From Diphasiastrum complanatum (Eukaryota > Streptophyta > Lycopodiopsida > Lycopodiales > Lycopodiaceae): a DNA stretch of 64,000 bases. Positions 47,127-60,037 of the stretch are shown piece by piece. The first letter of the stretch is position 1. Each line of letters starts with the position of its first letter. The stretch lies in assembly GCA_029204225.1 (NCBI GenBank), contig CM055111.1:45333255-45397254 (forward strand). Reading direction: 5' to 3'. The notes under the pieces are model-generated. The model made no database searches, was not told the DNA's origin, and saw only the letters and a program-made list of their open reading frames with translations. A program made the translations under genes and the position numbers.

Positions 47127-48885
47127 AATTTCATTAGCCATCTTTGCTACTGCAACGTACTCTGCTTCGCAGGATGACTGAGCCACGATGATCTGCTTCT
47201 TGTTGACCCAGAGAATTGTTGCTCCTGACGTGATGGTGCATCCTCTGAGACACTTTTGCAGTCGTCCTTGAGAGATGCCTAGCTAGCATCACTGTAGGAA
47301 AGCATCTAGAACCCTGTATCATGAGAATAACACAAACCAAAATCTTTCGTTGATTGGAGGTATTGCAAAATCTGTATCACAATCTTCCAATGAGTTGATC
47401 CTAGATTTGTATAGAATGGGCTCATCCTGAACACGACATAAGCAATGTCAGGACATGTGTTATCTACAAGGTACATCAGTGACCCGATCAGCTTCTTGTA
47501 TGGTGTAAGCTGCATCAACTCTCTTTCTTCTTCGGTCTACAAACAGTCTTCATTCGTTAGGACTGTTCCTACAAGCATGGGAGTATTTTTGCAGCTCAGC
47601 ATCCCAAAATCTTCTAGGATTTTCTGGGTATATCTGGACTGATGAAGGTACAACTTACCTCCCTCATAGTCCCTATCAATATGTAAGCCAAGATAACATA
47701 TGGCTTCTCCCAGGTCTGCAGTCTCAAAATGTTTCGAGATATCATACTTCACCTCAGCAATAAGCTCTTCACTTTTGCAAAATATCAAAGTGTTGTCCAC
47801 ATACACAGCTACAATGATGATCTTCCCATATGTTATTCATACATAAACATTAGAATCAACAACTAGTGTCTTGAATCCTAAAGACTTGAGGGCTTGATCT
47901 TTCTTCTTATACCATTGTCGCGCTGACTGCTTCAAACCGTAAATACTCCTATGCATTCTGCATGCATGAGTAGGAAGTGAACTCGAAATGTAGCCTGGAG
48001 GTTGATCCATGTAGACTTCCTCGTCTAGCTCGCCATGCAAGAAGGCTGTCTTCTCGTCCACAATGTGAATCTTGAGATCATAAGCAGCTGCATATGCAAA
48101 CAGTAAACGTAGGGACGAATGTTTTGCGACATGAGAGAAGGTCTCAGCATAATCAATACCATATATCTGAGAAAACCCCTTCGCTATAAGTCTTGCTTTA
48201 TATTTAGAAATATCTCCATTTGGTCCGTACTTCAGTTTGTATACCCACTTGCATTTAACAGTCTTTCGCTTATCTGGTAATGGCTGCAACGTCCATACCT
48301 GATTTTTCGTCATGGATTCCATCTCTTCATTCATGGCTTGGATCCATTTGTCCTTTTTTGGACATTCAATTTCTTTCTCGAATGATTGTGGTTCTCCACT
48401 AAATCTACAAAACTCTTCTGATGTACAAACTGAGCTGTTTGGCACAAATCTTGTTGGCGCTCTTCGTTCTCTTGTCGATCTTCTAGGAGATCCTTCAGGA
48501 ACTGCAAGCTCTTGCCTTTATCTGCTCTGCTAGGTCTGGAACCATTTCGGTTTACAGGTACTATAGCAGTAGGCTGGCTTGCGAATCTTTTTTTGTATAA
48601 TTTGTCACTCGAATGAGGTGCAACTCGAACATCTTCGTCTGAGTGTTTGTCCTCTGCTCCCTCTGTCGCAATTGGTAGATCATAGTATTGTCTACCAAGG
48701 ACTTCATAACTGACAGGATCATCATTGGCCATCGTTCTGCTCTCATCAAATTTGACATCTCTAATTGTCTTCACTGTGTTTGTCTCTGGCATATAGACTC
48801 TGTAGTATGACAAATGATTGTCATATCCTACAAGATATCCCTGTTCTGCTTTCTCATCAAGCTTCTTTCGAAGCTTATTAGGAAC
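47127..48885 (-). pseudogene. Ty1/copia RT and truncated RNase H
   Basis: Minus strand from 48885: LRKKLDEKAEQGYLVGYDNH, a linker, then the RT: QVWTLQPLPDKRKTV, KWVYKLKYGPNGDISKYKA, TAFLHGELDEEVYM, SIYGLKQSARQWY, and after a frameshift near 47830 MYVDNTLIFCKSEEL. The last replaces YVDD by YVDN, losing the second catalytic Asp. Then LGLHIDRDYEGG and KKLIGSLMYLVDNTCPDIAY. RNase H is reduced to SCEAEYVAVAKMANEI, after which coding merges into the LTR. Continues the integrase beyond LTR C. Confidence 0.88.
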
Positions 48886-49708
48886 TGTTGGGGGTATTCC
48901 CAACAAAGTGTAAATAAATAAAATTGTCCAATAAAATGTGTTGCGAGGGCATGACATTCTGCGCGTAGAAGCCCATGGCCCAATGAGCACGCAAGCCAAA
49001 GTGTAAATAAAATAAAATATACTTGGGCCTTTGTAATCAAAATAAAACTTGAGGCCCAAAGTCAATTTTAAACTTAGAGTTTAATTTTTAGAGTTGGGTC
49101 CAATTTTGAACTCACATGAATCTTGTGATTTCCAATGTACTTTTTGTGGACCCTTGGATCAAGTTGGATCCAAGATGAATGTATAGAATCAATGTGAATA
49201 TTAGCCAATAGGATTGAGGGGCAAGGGCCTTTCCCATTTTATAAAAAGGCACCATTTGTACACTATTTGGATGCTTAATAGAGAGAAGGAGACTCTACTA
49301 TTTTGAGAGCTCAAGCATCCTCATTTGCTAATCAATCTTGCTTATGCTATTGTTGTGTTTGCTTGTTATTTCCATTTCTTCCATGCTTTTTGTTTGTGAT
49401 TAGTTAAGGTTTCTCCATAAGCAATGACATTGAGCATTTGAGCTAACCTCCATCTCATCTCTCTCTCTTTCTCTCTTCTCTTCTCTCTTCCTCTTCTTGT
49501 CTATCCGTTCCCTTCACCCAAAAGCATGATGAATGTTAGTGTAGAGGAGTAGAGCTAAAGGAGGGTAGTGTTAATGGTGAATAGAGTTAAGGGAAAAAGT
49601 AGGAAACTAGCTAAAAATAGCATCTATGCATAGTTAGGTACCTATTCAGTGATCTAACCCTTGTTGACAGGCGGGAGGGCTATACTACGCGAGATCTTTG
49701 ACCCTATA
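48886..49708 (+). mobile_element. Solo LTR C (823 bp) with GGAAC target duplication
   Basis: It starts TGTTGGGGGTATTCCCAACA and ends ACCCTATA (CA end mutated to TA). GGAAC flanks it at 48881-48885 and 49709-49713. It lies inside a copia integrase/RT frame in the opposite orientation. The copia reading frame is continuous between the flanks when one GGAAC is counted, so the insertion is recent relative to some of the copia decay. Confidence 0.93.
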
Positions 49709-50326
49709 GGAACATGTGCATAAACTGCATAGCCAAAGATATGGATGTGAGTCATATTGGATTTTCTACCCCACCATAACTCATGTGGTGTCGTGTGAGG
49801 AATACCAGACTTTCCTGTCCTATTTTGAATGTAAGCAGCTGTAGCTACTGCTTCAGCCCACAGCACTCTTGGAGCTTTTGAGTAGGCCATCATGCATCTG
49901 ACAGCTTCCATTAGAGTCCTGTTCATTCTTTATGCAACATCGTTGTGTTGTAGTGTGTAAGATGCAGTTCTTCTGTGAATGATTCCACGATCATTGCAGA
50001 AGTTAGTGAATTGATTCGAGATGTATTCTCCACCTCGATTTGTTATGATCTGCTTCACTTTATTACTAGTGCATCTTTCTGCCCAGTTCATATACTCTCT
50101 GTGAACTCGTCAAGTGCTTCTGATTTATTGTAATAAAATAGACTTTGGCAAATTTACTACAATCATCAATAAAGGTTATATAATACTTTGAGCCTCCTAC
50201 TGAGGTCACATTGAAAGGTCCACATATGTCAAAATGTACTTTTGGGTTCTGGCAGCAGTCCATGGCTGCATGACCCTTCTTATGACAATGGATACACTCA
50301 ATTTTTGGATTGAGCCAAATCGACAA
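49709..50326 (-). pseudogene. Ty1/copia zinc knuckle fused to integrase core
   Basis: From 50326: a CCHC knuckle CIHCHKKGHAAMDC runs within a few residues into VHFDICGPFNVTSVGG and YYITFIDDCSKFAKVY, the integrase core. The protease and the pre-integrase zinc domain, which normally lie between, are missing, and the join keeps frame. Further along: RTLMEAVRCMMAYSKAP, WAEAVATAAYIQNRT and HIFGYAVYAHVP, with breaks near 50060 and 49928. Confidence 0.85.
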
Positions 50327-50532
50327 TATGTCCTTCGCGTTTGCATCTCACGCATGTCTTCTTGTCTCCACTCTGCTGTTTCAACCTTCCTTTGTTCTTC
50401 CACTTGCCTTTGCTGGCTCCTTCTGCCTGCTAATCTCGATCCTGCCTTTGATCTGACTCCCTCTTAGGCTTGAATTGCTTCTTTGATTTCTCCTTGTTGT
50501 TGTAGAGAGCTTGGTCAGAAGCATCCTTGTGA

Positions 50533-50979
50533 TCAAGGTGCTCTTGAGCCTTGACTTCTTCTCGAATCTCGACAATAGCTTTTTCGAGTGTCATTGTAGG
50601 ATCTTTTGCTACCCGCATTCTTGTTGTCTGGAAGGATCTTGGTAAGTCTATCAACAGATATGTAAGCTGCTTCTCTGCTGACTGCATTTTCTGCTCCAGA
50701 ATTGTGTAGTGATAGGAATAGATCCTTCATCTTCCTAATGAAGGAAGTGAGGTCTTTACCATCCCACTGCAAGTTTGTCAGCTGATCTTCGAGCAACATC
50801 ATCTGACTGCATGATTTTGTTTGAAATCTTGTGAGTAATGTATCCCACATCTCCTTTGCTTTAGAGATTGTAGCTAGGTCAAGAGTTAGGCTATCCTTGA
50901 TGGATGAAGATAACACGGCTATTGCCTTGTCATTCTTCTCCCTCCATTCGCGTACCTCCTTGCCTATAGTTGTAGGCAT
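50533..50979 (-). pseudogene. Ty1/copia gag (UBN2-type)
   Basis: The minus strand encodes WREKNDKAIAVLSSSIKDS, AKEMWDTLLTRFQTKSCSQ, MLLEDQLTNLQWDGKDLTSF and LFLSLHNSGAEN, the standard copia gag capsid order (A-x-x-x-I, W-x-x-L, L-x-x-Q/L-x-x-L). After about 50690 frame changes lead into RVAKDPTMTLEKAIVEI-type sequence and the knuckle at 50326. The start codon region near 50979-51120 is also coding-like. Confidence 0.8.
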
Positions 50980-51220
50980 CTCCTTGGTGCCATCTACCTA
51001 GGGGAATATTCCTTCTCCCTTTAATATCAGCGAGGTCTTAACCTTCCATGCTAGGAAGTTAGATCCTGATGAATCGAAGATTGTGCAGATCTTGGATTGT
51101 ATACTGCTTATCGAAGCCATTGTTGTGAATTGTGTTCTCACTTGTTGATGGTTCTTTGTTTGAATTCTTAGCATCCTGGATCTGATAGCTTTTTGGCTAT
51201 GTCAGACTATGACAGGTGGG

Positions 51221-51232
51221 GCTCTGATACCA
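51221..51232 (-). other. Primer-binding site of the reverse-strand copia element
   Basis: GCTCTGATACCA is the reverse complement of TGGTATCAGAGC. It lies two bases inside the LTR starting at 51235, between the 5' LTR and gag, as expected. Confidence 0.88.
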
Positions 51233-51234
51233 TT

Positions 51235-52120
51235 GATGCGAAAAGTATATGTGGGTAACGCTAATTGCAAATATGAATCAAGCTCTCAAATGAAATGAAA
51301 CGCAATGAAGCGAAGCTGGACGAAACGAAACGAAACTTGAACAAGCCCTGATATTGACATTGCTGCAGCAAAACCAAATTCATCGTGAACAAAAAACAAT
51401 TCAGATGGATTTTAGATATGATTGCTGGTCACTGCCGGCTATATCATTCCTAGAATCCTCCAGAATGTAGACAGACACTACTTATCTACGTTTTAGATTA
51501 ACACATCATTCAACAAAACTGAACCAGTGTGCGGAATGGATAAATGAGTGAATGAGATACACAAGCGATGGCGGACAATAGTTCATTCAAGATTAGACAA
51601 AGATAAGAGTGATATGTGCGTAATAGCTACAGTATCATCTATTGATCCTCTTGCTTTTTGTGCGTTGTATGACAGACCCACACAGCGTGTTGGCGTGAGA
51701 GAAGCGACGCTCTCCCACGAGTAATGTCTCGCTTACTACCGGACTCTCCTATTGTATGTATCTTATACATTCAGGGTAACACACCAGATTAGATAGACTA
51801 AACAATCTATAACTAATCACGGATTACAAGAGAGGTGGGTTAGGCACGTCCTAACACTCTTCCGCTGATGTCATCGTATCAGATCAGGGGTTTTTGTACT
51901 TCTTGGTACTTGCATGATCTTCCTGATCTTTTGGAGCATGAAGGTTGAAAAGTGTCGTGAAGATTTTTGTGTCGCTTGGAGTCGTTTGAATTTTGCGTTG
52001 TCTGACTTAATCTGCTGTATCACGAAAAATTATCGTTCACGAACTTTTCGCATTTGTGTCTCTTCATCAAGGTGTTTGCAAACATTTTCGCTTTGTGTAT
52101 TTTCGTGATGTTCGCGAACA
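51235..52120 (-). repeat. 5' LTR of the reverse-strand copia element
   Basis: Colinear with 46198-47126 over most of its length. The boundary next to the primer site (TGATGCG) is clear, but the outer boundary, somewhere between 52090 and 52180, is not. TTCGTGAACATTTTCG-type words recur near its outer end. No target duplication was confirmed. Confidence 0.75.
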
Positions 52121-52630
52121 TTTTCACTTCATCTCTTTTCGTCAGACTGAGGGCTAAAAGCTAGCAAAGCTTTGGTAACAAAAATGTTTTGTTTCTTCAA
52201 TGACCCCACAGTACTGATGGTTTTGTCCCAATGATTGTACCCATACGTGGGTGCCAAGTAAAGCCATCATCCAAAAGCCTAAAGCGACTCCAAACAAATG
52301 GCCAATAGCCGAGGTGACTAATTTGAGCCAAATGAAAATACATTCACTCACCCAAGCAGGTATACTAATCTGGGTGGTCCTGCTCTATTCTAACATTTGA
52401 ATTAGTTAATTGTATATTGTTATGTGCACCAATATTGTAAGTTGTTATCTGTATACAAAATGTAGGATTCATTCTTGAGACCCCCACAAAGCAGGTCAAC
52501 CAAAACGAGCCAAACTTTCAGAATGTGTGTGAATCAAGGTAATACAGAAGATTGTGTTACAAATAATAGGCCACGTGATGAACAAACCAATCTACCATGA
52601 GATGGACGTCGTTTCAAATATCTCAAAGGG

Positions 52631-52890
52631 ATGTCAGAGAAGGCCTTGTCCAGGATCCAAAGGGCCTTGTCAATGAATGCACAAGTAAAATATGTCAATC
52701 CATGTGCGGTTGAGGTTTTTACAATTTTGCATTTTGACAACGATAAGGAGAGGGAATATGACGTTACAATCTGCAAACAACCTTCTTGCACATGTCCAGA
52801 TTTTCAATCGAGGCATGTGTGAGGAAAACCATATTTGGCATGCAAACACATCTATTATGTGTTTTGTGTGTTTGTACACTGGACCATAAT
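52631..52890 (+). pseudogene. SWIM-type zinc finger fragment
   Basis: The frame reads REYDVTICKQPSCTCPDFQS, then TGA at 52819-52821, then GKPYLACKHIYYVF in the same frame. The C-x-C-x(n)-C-x-H pattern is the SWIM zinc finger found in MULE transposases and in some plant nuclear proteins. No transposase core was seen nearby, so the parent is undecided. Confidence 0.6.
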
Positions 52891-54659
<1,769 letters not shown>

Positions 54660-54684
54660 GAAGAGAGATGGAGAAGAGGGGAGG

Positions 54685-55601
54685 TGTTGTAAAGCTGACT
54701 CAGGTGCACCTAGCGTGCCCTGTAAGACTCTAAGGGGTGACGCTCCCTAAGGTCCCAGAGCAAGTTAGAACGTCAAGGACTGAGCCTCCGACCTGTGGTG
54801 AGCCAGTCAAGTAGTCACAAGTCATGAGCTAGCTCTGGAGCTCGAGTCATGGCCTAGTCAGGAAGCAAGTTGATTCTGCCACCGGAACGGCTCCCGAGAC
54901 CCATGTCTGGGAGCCAGACTGATTCTGCCAGGCTTGCCAGGCTTAATCAGCAAAATAAAAACTAAGTCCCAAAAAGCGTGCTTTACCAGAAAGCACTATG
55001 TTTCTGAACAGAGGGGGTGCGCCGAATCACAACAGAACTATAGGGGGAGTCCGGCAGACAGAAACTTGGGCAGCTCAACCAGCGCCAGGAATCCAGTCGC
55101 CAGGTCTCAGCTCCCTCTACCAGCACGAGCCAGGCACAATGCCTAGCAGGTGTTGGTGGCCCCGAGACCGGTCAGTCTATGTATGAATGTAACCTCTTCC
55201 AAATCTAATAAAGTTGATCCTTGGGGATGATTACCATTTCGGTTTCGCCTCCGAGACTGGTCCAAGTGGAAGGACCCATACTACAACCTTTTTGCGTCGC
55301 TGGCGCCTAAGGGTCCCTGTCATCGACATGGGGCTTGCCGCTATGGAATTGGTCAGTTTGGCGACCACTATGCCTTGGGTTTCATGTGTGGCTTGTCTTT
55401 GCCTTTGGTTACCTTTTGGGGACGGATTCTGAGTTGGCTTTCGGGTTGGTTGGGATTCCAGTTTTCTTAAGTCTGAATGGTTAAGCTTGTTACGTTTCTG
55501 AGTTGGCTTTTACGTAAGTGCATGATGGATGAATGTTAGACTTAAGCGCGTGTTGGGGAAACCGCTCAAGTCCCAGTGCCCTTTGAGGCGCCGGCGCAAC
55601 A
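54685..55601 (+). repeat. 5' LTR of the chromovirus
   Basis: 917 bp, TG...CA. Near-identical to 60038-60955. AATAAAGTTG near 55207 may be the polyadenylation signal. Confidence 0.95.
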
Positions 55602-55603
55602 TG

Positions 55604-55615
55604 TGGTATCAGAGC
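55604..55615 (+). other. Primer-binding site of the chromovirus
   Basis: Exact TGGTATCAGAGC two bases after the 5' LTR. It matches the 3' end of initiator Met tRNA. Confidence 0.95.
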
Positions 55616-56294
55616 CGACTAGCTGGTCAGCTACGTAAGTCTCACAGGGATGGCCACGTTTTGGGATTTGTCAGGACAACCGTTGCGCAAGGTGCTACCC
55701 ACAATGTAAGCACGGGTGCGTCCACGGTCGGGGTGGTCGGCAGAACGGGGGACTTGATGAGTCAAAGTGTTGCCCTCGAGGTGTAAGCACGGTCAGTTTC
55801 CGCGGTTCGGGCCTGGCACCGTCTGCACGTAGGACAGATGAGGCAATGTGCTGCCATTAGGTTGGTGAAAGCACGGTCTGTGCCTTGTGGGGTGCGGGGT
55901 GACATATTTGAACTATACGGGTTAACCATTAATACAGAGATGCTGCTCGAATTCGGGTGTAAAGCACGGGTGGTTAGCTGCCGGTGCGGGATAGCTGCCG
56001 ATCGTGCTATAAGGGCTATCGACCAAAAAGTGGTGGGGCGTGACTGAGACAATGTGCTGCTTAATGGTGAAAGCACGGATGGTTGGATGGATGTTTCCCC
56101 GTGGGCTAATTCTGTGATAGATTTGTGTGGGCGTGGTTAGGCAAACGTCCTACGTCCGGTCTCAAGGGGAATGTGGCTTGAGAGGGATCCTCTGTGTTTG
56201 CTTTGGTTGGTATGTTCGTTTGTGGTGTGCTTGTTTGGACCTGAATAACCCCTGGTTGCTTAACTTCTTCCAGGTGATCTGATCTAGTTGGGAG
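55616..56294 (+). other. Leader with five AAGCACGG repeats in place of gag
   Basis: No gag frame can be found. AAGCACGG occurs at 55708, 55785, 55869, 55962 and 56071, with spacing growing from 77 to 109 bases. Several copies are accompanied by a GAG(A/T/G)CAA(T/A)GTG(T/C)TGCC word. The region could be a packaging or translation leader, or a tandem array that replaced gag. Confidence 0.65.
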
Positions 56295-57857
56295 TTGAAG
56301 GAGGAATTTACATTTGTGTGTAGACGACATACAAGTATGGAAAGGAGCTTCCATGGGGCAACCCCCAAGATTGGTTCAAGATTATTATTCCTATCTGGAA
56401 AGATCGCGGGGAGGAAGTCAGATTTCATGATCAACTCCGGAGCTTCACATAACTATATTTCAAGGAGCGTAGTAGAACAGTTCAGCTTGCCGACCAGAAA
56501 TGTAACATCAACGCTCAAGGTAGAAACAGCAAAGGGAGCACTGGACGCAGACAAAGCGACATTGAACATCCCGGTGCAAATTGGGAGATGGAAGGCTAAA
56601 CTTAGCTTTCTGATTTTAGAGATGGATGCCTTCGATGTAATTTTGGGCCTTCCCTGGCTAAATGAACATTGTATTGCAGTTTTGGGTAGGAGCTCAAACT
56701 TGGTTCTCTTGGATTACAAGGGACAGATCTGTATGACAAAAGCTCTGCCTGGAGGGAACGCGAAGGGCACCGATATTGAACAAAATCTGGTTGTTGCATC
56801 TGTGATTAAAAGCTTGGCGAAAGGGAAAAGGTCAAAGTGCTTTCTTTGTATCTGCAGAGAGGTTCCAGAAAGGAAAAACGCACAACAGAAAAACTTGCCA
56901 AAGGAGGTGGCAGATTTGCTAGAGGAATTTAGCGATGTGTTTCCAGAAGAACTCCCAACTAAGTTACCTCCTCGAAGACCAGTGGACCATAAGATTGAGT
57001 TGGTGCCAGGAACAGAACCAACTTCACGAGCACCTTATAGGATGTCCCAAGAAGAGTTGGTGGAACTAAAACGAGAACTTGGTGAATTGATAGACAAAGG
57101 ATTCATTAGACCCAGTGCTTCGCCTTTTGGAGCCCCTATACTATTCGTGGAAAAGGCGGCCAAGACACTACGGATGTGTGTGGATTACCGCATGCTCAAC
57201 AAGGGTACCATCAAGAACAAGTATCCCATGCCTAGAATTGATGACCTGTTCGACCAGCTCAAAAATGCCAGATATTTTAGCCGAATAGATCTTAGATCTG
57301 GATATCACCAAATTCGAATAGCTAAAGGCGATGAGCACAAAACGGCTTTTCGAACACGGTATGGGAGTCACGAATTCAGGGTGATGTCGTTCGGTCTAAC
57401 AAACGCACCAGCCACTTTTTGCACATTGATGAACAACATTTTTCAAGACTGCTTAGATGAATTTGTCATTGTGTACATCGATGACATCTTGGTGTTTAGT
57501 CGTAGCCTCAAAGATCACATTAAACATTTAAGGACTGTCCTTCAACGACTAAGGAAGAACAACTTGTTCGCGAAAAGAGAAAAATGTGAATTTGTGGTAG
57601 AGGAAGTTGATTTCCTTGGACACGTTATAGGCTACGGACGAATTCAGATGGATCCTAAGAAGATCAAGACTATCTTGGATTGGCTGGCTCCTAAGACTAT
57701 TCATGGCATCAAATCCTTTGTGGGCTTATGTAACTTTTACAAGAGATTCATTGAGGCATTTAGCAAAATTGTGGCACCACTGTTGGAGCAGACCAAGACT
57801 CATCTGAAGATGACATGGACACCGGAATGTGAAGCAACGTTCCAAGAACTAAAATGA
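56295..57857 (+). pseudogene. Chromovirus protease (Asp to Asn) and reverse transcriptase
   Basis: 520 codons open from 56295. The protease loop reads [12 protein letters not shown] at about residues 45-56; the family has D-S/T-G, so the catalytic Asp is replaced by Asn (codon AAC at 56433-56435). The second block [10 protein letters not shown] is intact. RT blocks are intact: [75 protein letters not shown], and the catalytic [12 protein letters not shown] (YIDD at 57474-57485). The connection [18 protein letters not shown] is present. TGA at 57855-57857, probably from CGA, ends the frame before RNase H. Confidence 0.93.
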
Positions 57858-58369
57858 CGGATCACTCAAGAACCCATTCTTGCCTTACCGGACTTTAGCA
57901 AACCTTTTGAAATACATACAGACGCGTCGAACTTTGCTATTGGGGTCGTGCTGATGCAAACGGAAAACCTGTTGCATATTTTTCAAAGAAATTGAGTGAT
58001 GTAGAGCGACGATGGCCAACTCATGAAAAAGAAATGGTCGAAGTAGTTCAAGCAGTGGAGCATTGGAGACATTATGTGGCAAGAAAACCCTTTAAGACGT
58101 TCACTGATCATGTATCACTCAAGTACTTCTCATCCCAAAGTATGCTCACGCCAAAGCAAATGCGATGGCAAAACTTTCTCTCGAAATTCAATATAGACAT
58201 CGTACACACGGCGGGAAAGAACAATGTGGTGGCGGACGCACTAAGTAGACAGGAACACTTGATGGCAACAGTGACAACTCAGGTGATTGACCTACTCCAA
58301 GAAATCAGGGAGAATTATGGTGCAGATGCGTTGGCGAAGGACTTAATGATCGAATTCCAGCTGGGATAG
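57858..58369 (+). pseudogene. Chromovirus RNase H
   Basis: Continuing past the TGA: PILALPDFSKPFEIHTDAS opens RNase H with its first Asp. A one-base change near 57960 shifts frame, then KPVAYFSKKLSDVERRWPTH, EKEMVEVVQAVEHWRHY (catalytic Glu) and FKTFTDHVSLKYF (Asp). The tether RWQNFLSKFNIDIVHTAGKN and VVADALSRQ complete the domain. A TAG at 58367-58369, probably from CAG, stops it. Confidence 0.9.
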
Positions 58370-59797
58370 CCTCATAAACATTTCACTTGGAAAGATCAAA
58401 TGGTTGTTTATAAACAACGCAGAGTATATGTCCCAGACAACATCAACCTGAGGAAGAAAGTCTTGTGAGAACATCATGATGTACTAGCCGCCAAACATCC
58501 AGGGGTGAATCGCATGTATGAACTTCTCAAAAGAGGCTTCTATTGGCCAGGTATGTGGGCAGACGTTGAATCCTATGTGCAAACATGCCCGACATGTCAA
58601 CAGGTGAAGGTGGAACCGCTAGTTCCAGCAGGACTACTCCAACCATTACCGGTACCAGCATACCCATGGGATTCGGTGAGCATGGATTTTATTGTTCAAC
58701 TACCACGGTGCCAAGGCTTCGACTCAATTTATGTGGTGGTTGACCGCTTTTCAAAGCAAGTTCATCTAGTACCAACTAAAAGTTCAGTGACAGCTGAAGA
58801 AGTGGCAAGGTTATTTTTCAAATGTGTCTTCAAATACCACGGCCTGCCTAGAACGATTATTTCTGACCGAGACACCAAGTTTGTCGGAAAGTTTTGGACT
58901 TGTCTATTTTGCCTCGTGGGAACTGGACTGAATTTCAGCACTGCATATCACCCTCAGACAGATGGGCAAACGGAACAAGTCAATCGACAGATTGAACAAT
59001 ATTTACGAAATTATGTCGCTTGGGACCAATCCGATTGGGTCAACTACTTGGATATTCTCGAGTTTGCACATAACAACCAAGTGAACAGATCTACTGGAAG
59101 GGCACCCTTCGAGATAAGCAATGGTCGGCTACCGATTGTTCCAAGTTCTTTTCTTACAGGCGTGCAGGAAACACCAGTACCTACTGTAGAGGAATTCATC
59201 AATGAGTGGCACACAAAGCTGACAGAGGTGAAGTCATTTTTAGAGCAGTCACAAAGGAGTATGGCAGCTGACGTAAACCCACATCGACAAGAACTGGAAT
59301 TTGAGGAAGGTGATCAAGTATGGCTGAATACAAAGAACATTGCGTTACCAAAAGGTTTATCTCATAAGTTCGTTCGACCTTATGCGGGACCATATTATGT
59401 CACCAAGAAGATCAACCCAGTGGCTTACTGATTGCCGCTACCGTCCAGCTTGGATATACACAATGTGTTTCATATCTCATTACTCAAACGGTACAAACCA
59501 GATGAGCGATTTGATCGGCAACACGAACTCCGTCACCCACCAATGACACTTGATGATACAAAGAGGCAGCTTGTACCAGAACAAATATTGACACATAGAA
59601 AGCGAACTGGTGTTCAACGTGAATATCTAGTGAAGTGGCTACGGGCTCCACTTATTGAGGCTTCTTGGGAGTACGAAGACAAACTTAAGGAGGGAGCCCC
59701 TGAAGTACTAGCAGATTATTTGCAGAAGAACCAACGCAATAGCCGTTTTCCCAGATCGGCACACACAGTACTACCTGGCGACATGCCTCCTACATAA
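58370..59797 (+). pseudogene. Chromovirus integrase with C-terminal chromodomain
   Basis: Same frame as RNase H after the frameshift. The HHCC zinc domain spans HHDVLAAKHPGVNRMYELLK and CPTCQQVK, with a TGA at 58466-58468 just before HHD. Core: SMDFIVQLPRCQGFDSIYVV (Asp), RTIISDRDTKFVGKFW (Asp), HPQTDGQTEQVNRQIEQYL (Glu), GRAPFEISNG. The GPY/F module is VRPYAGPYYVTKKI. A TGA at 59429-59431 follows, then LDIHNVFHISLLKRYKPD and the chromodomain REYLVKWLRAPLIEASWEYE (about 59615-59680). The last frame ends at 59797. The core triad is intact. Confidence 0.93.
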
Positions 59798-60023
59798 ACA
59801 TTCATGGCCATTCTGAAGTTCAAGGAACTTCCAGGTATCTCTCTTAAGTTTGTCAATAAATCACTTGCAGCTTTACACAGGTTTTACGTAAGTGAACTTT
59901 ATCTACACTTTTCCTGTGCTACTGCCAATGTATTTTTAATTCAAAGTTGTTAAGGCCGGTGAATTAAGCCTGTGCCATACGTCCTAGGTCTAGTTTGGCC
60001 CTGATGAGGACTTCAGCTTTTTC

Positions 60024-60037
60024 AAACGAGGGGAGGA
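60024..60037 (+). other. Polypurine tract of the chromovirus
   Basis: AAACGAGGGGAGGA directly precedes the 3' LTR. This purine run is the expected primer for plus-strand DNA synthesis. Confidence 0.85.

Noticed and set aside
56295-56430. Gag remnant at the start of the chromovirus frame
   Set aside because: The first 40 or so codons have no capsid or zinc-knuckle motif. They read as the protease N-terminal region.
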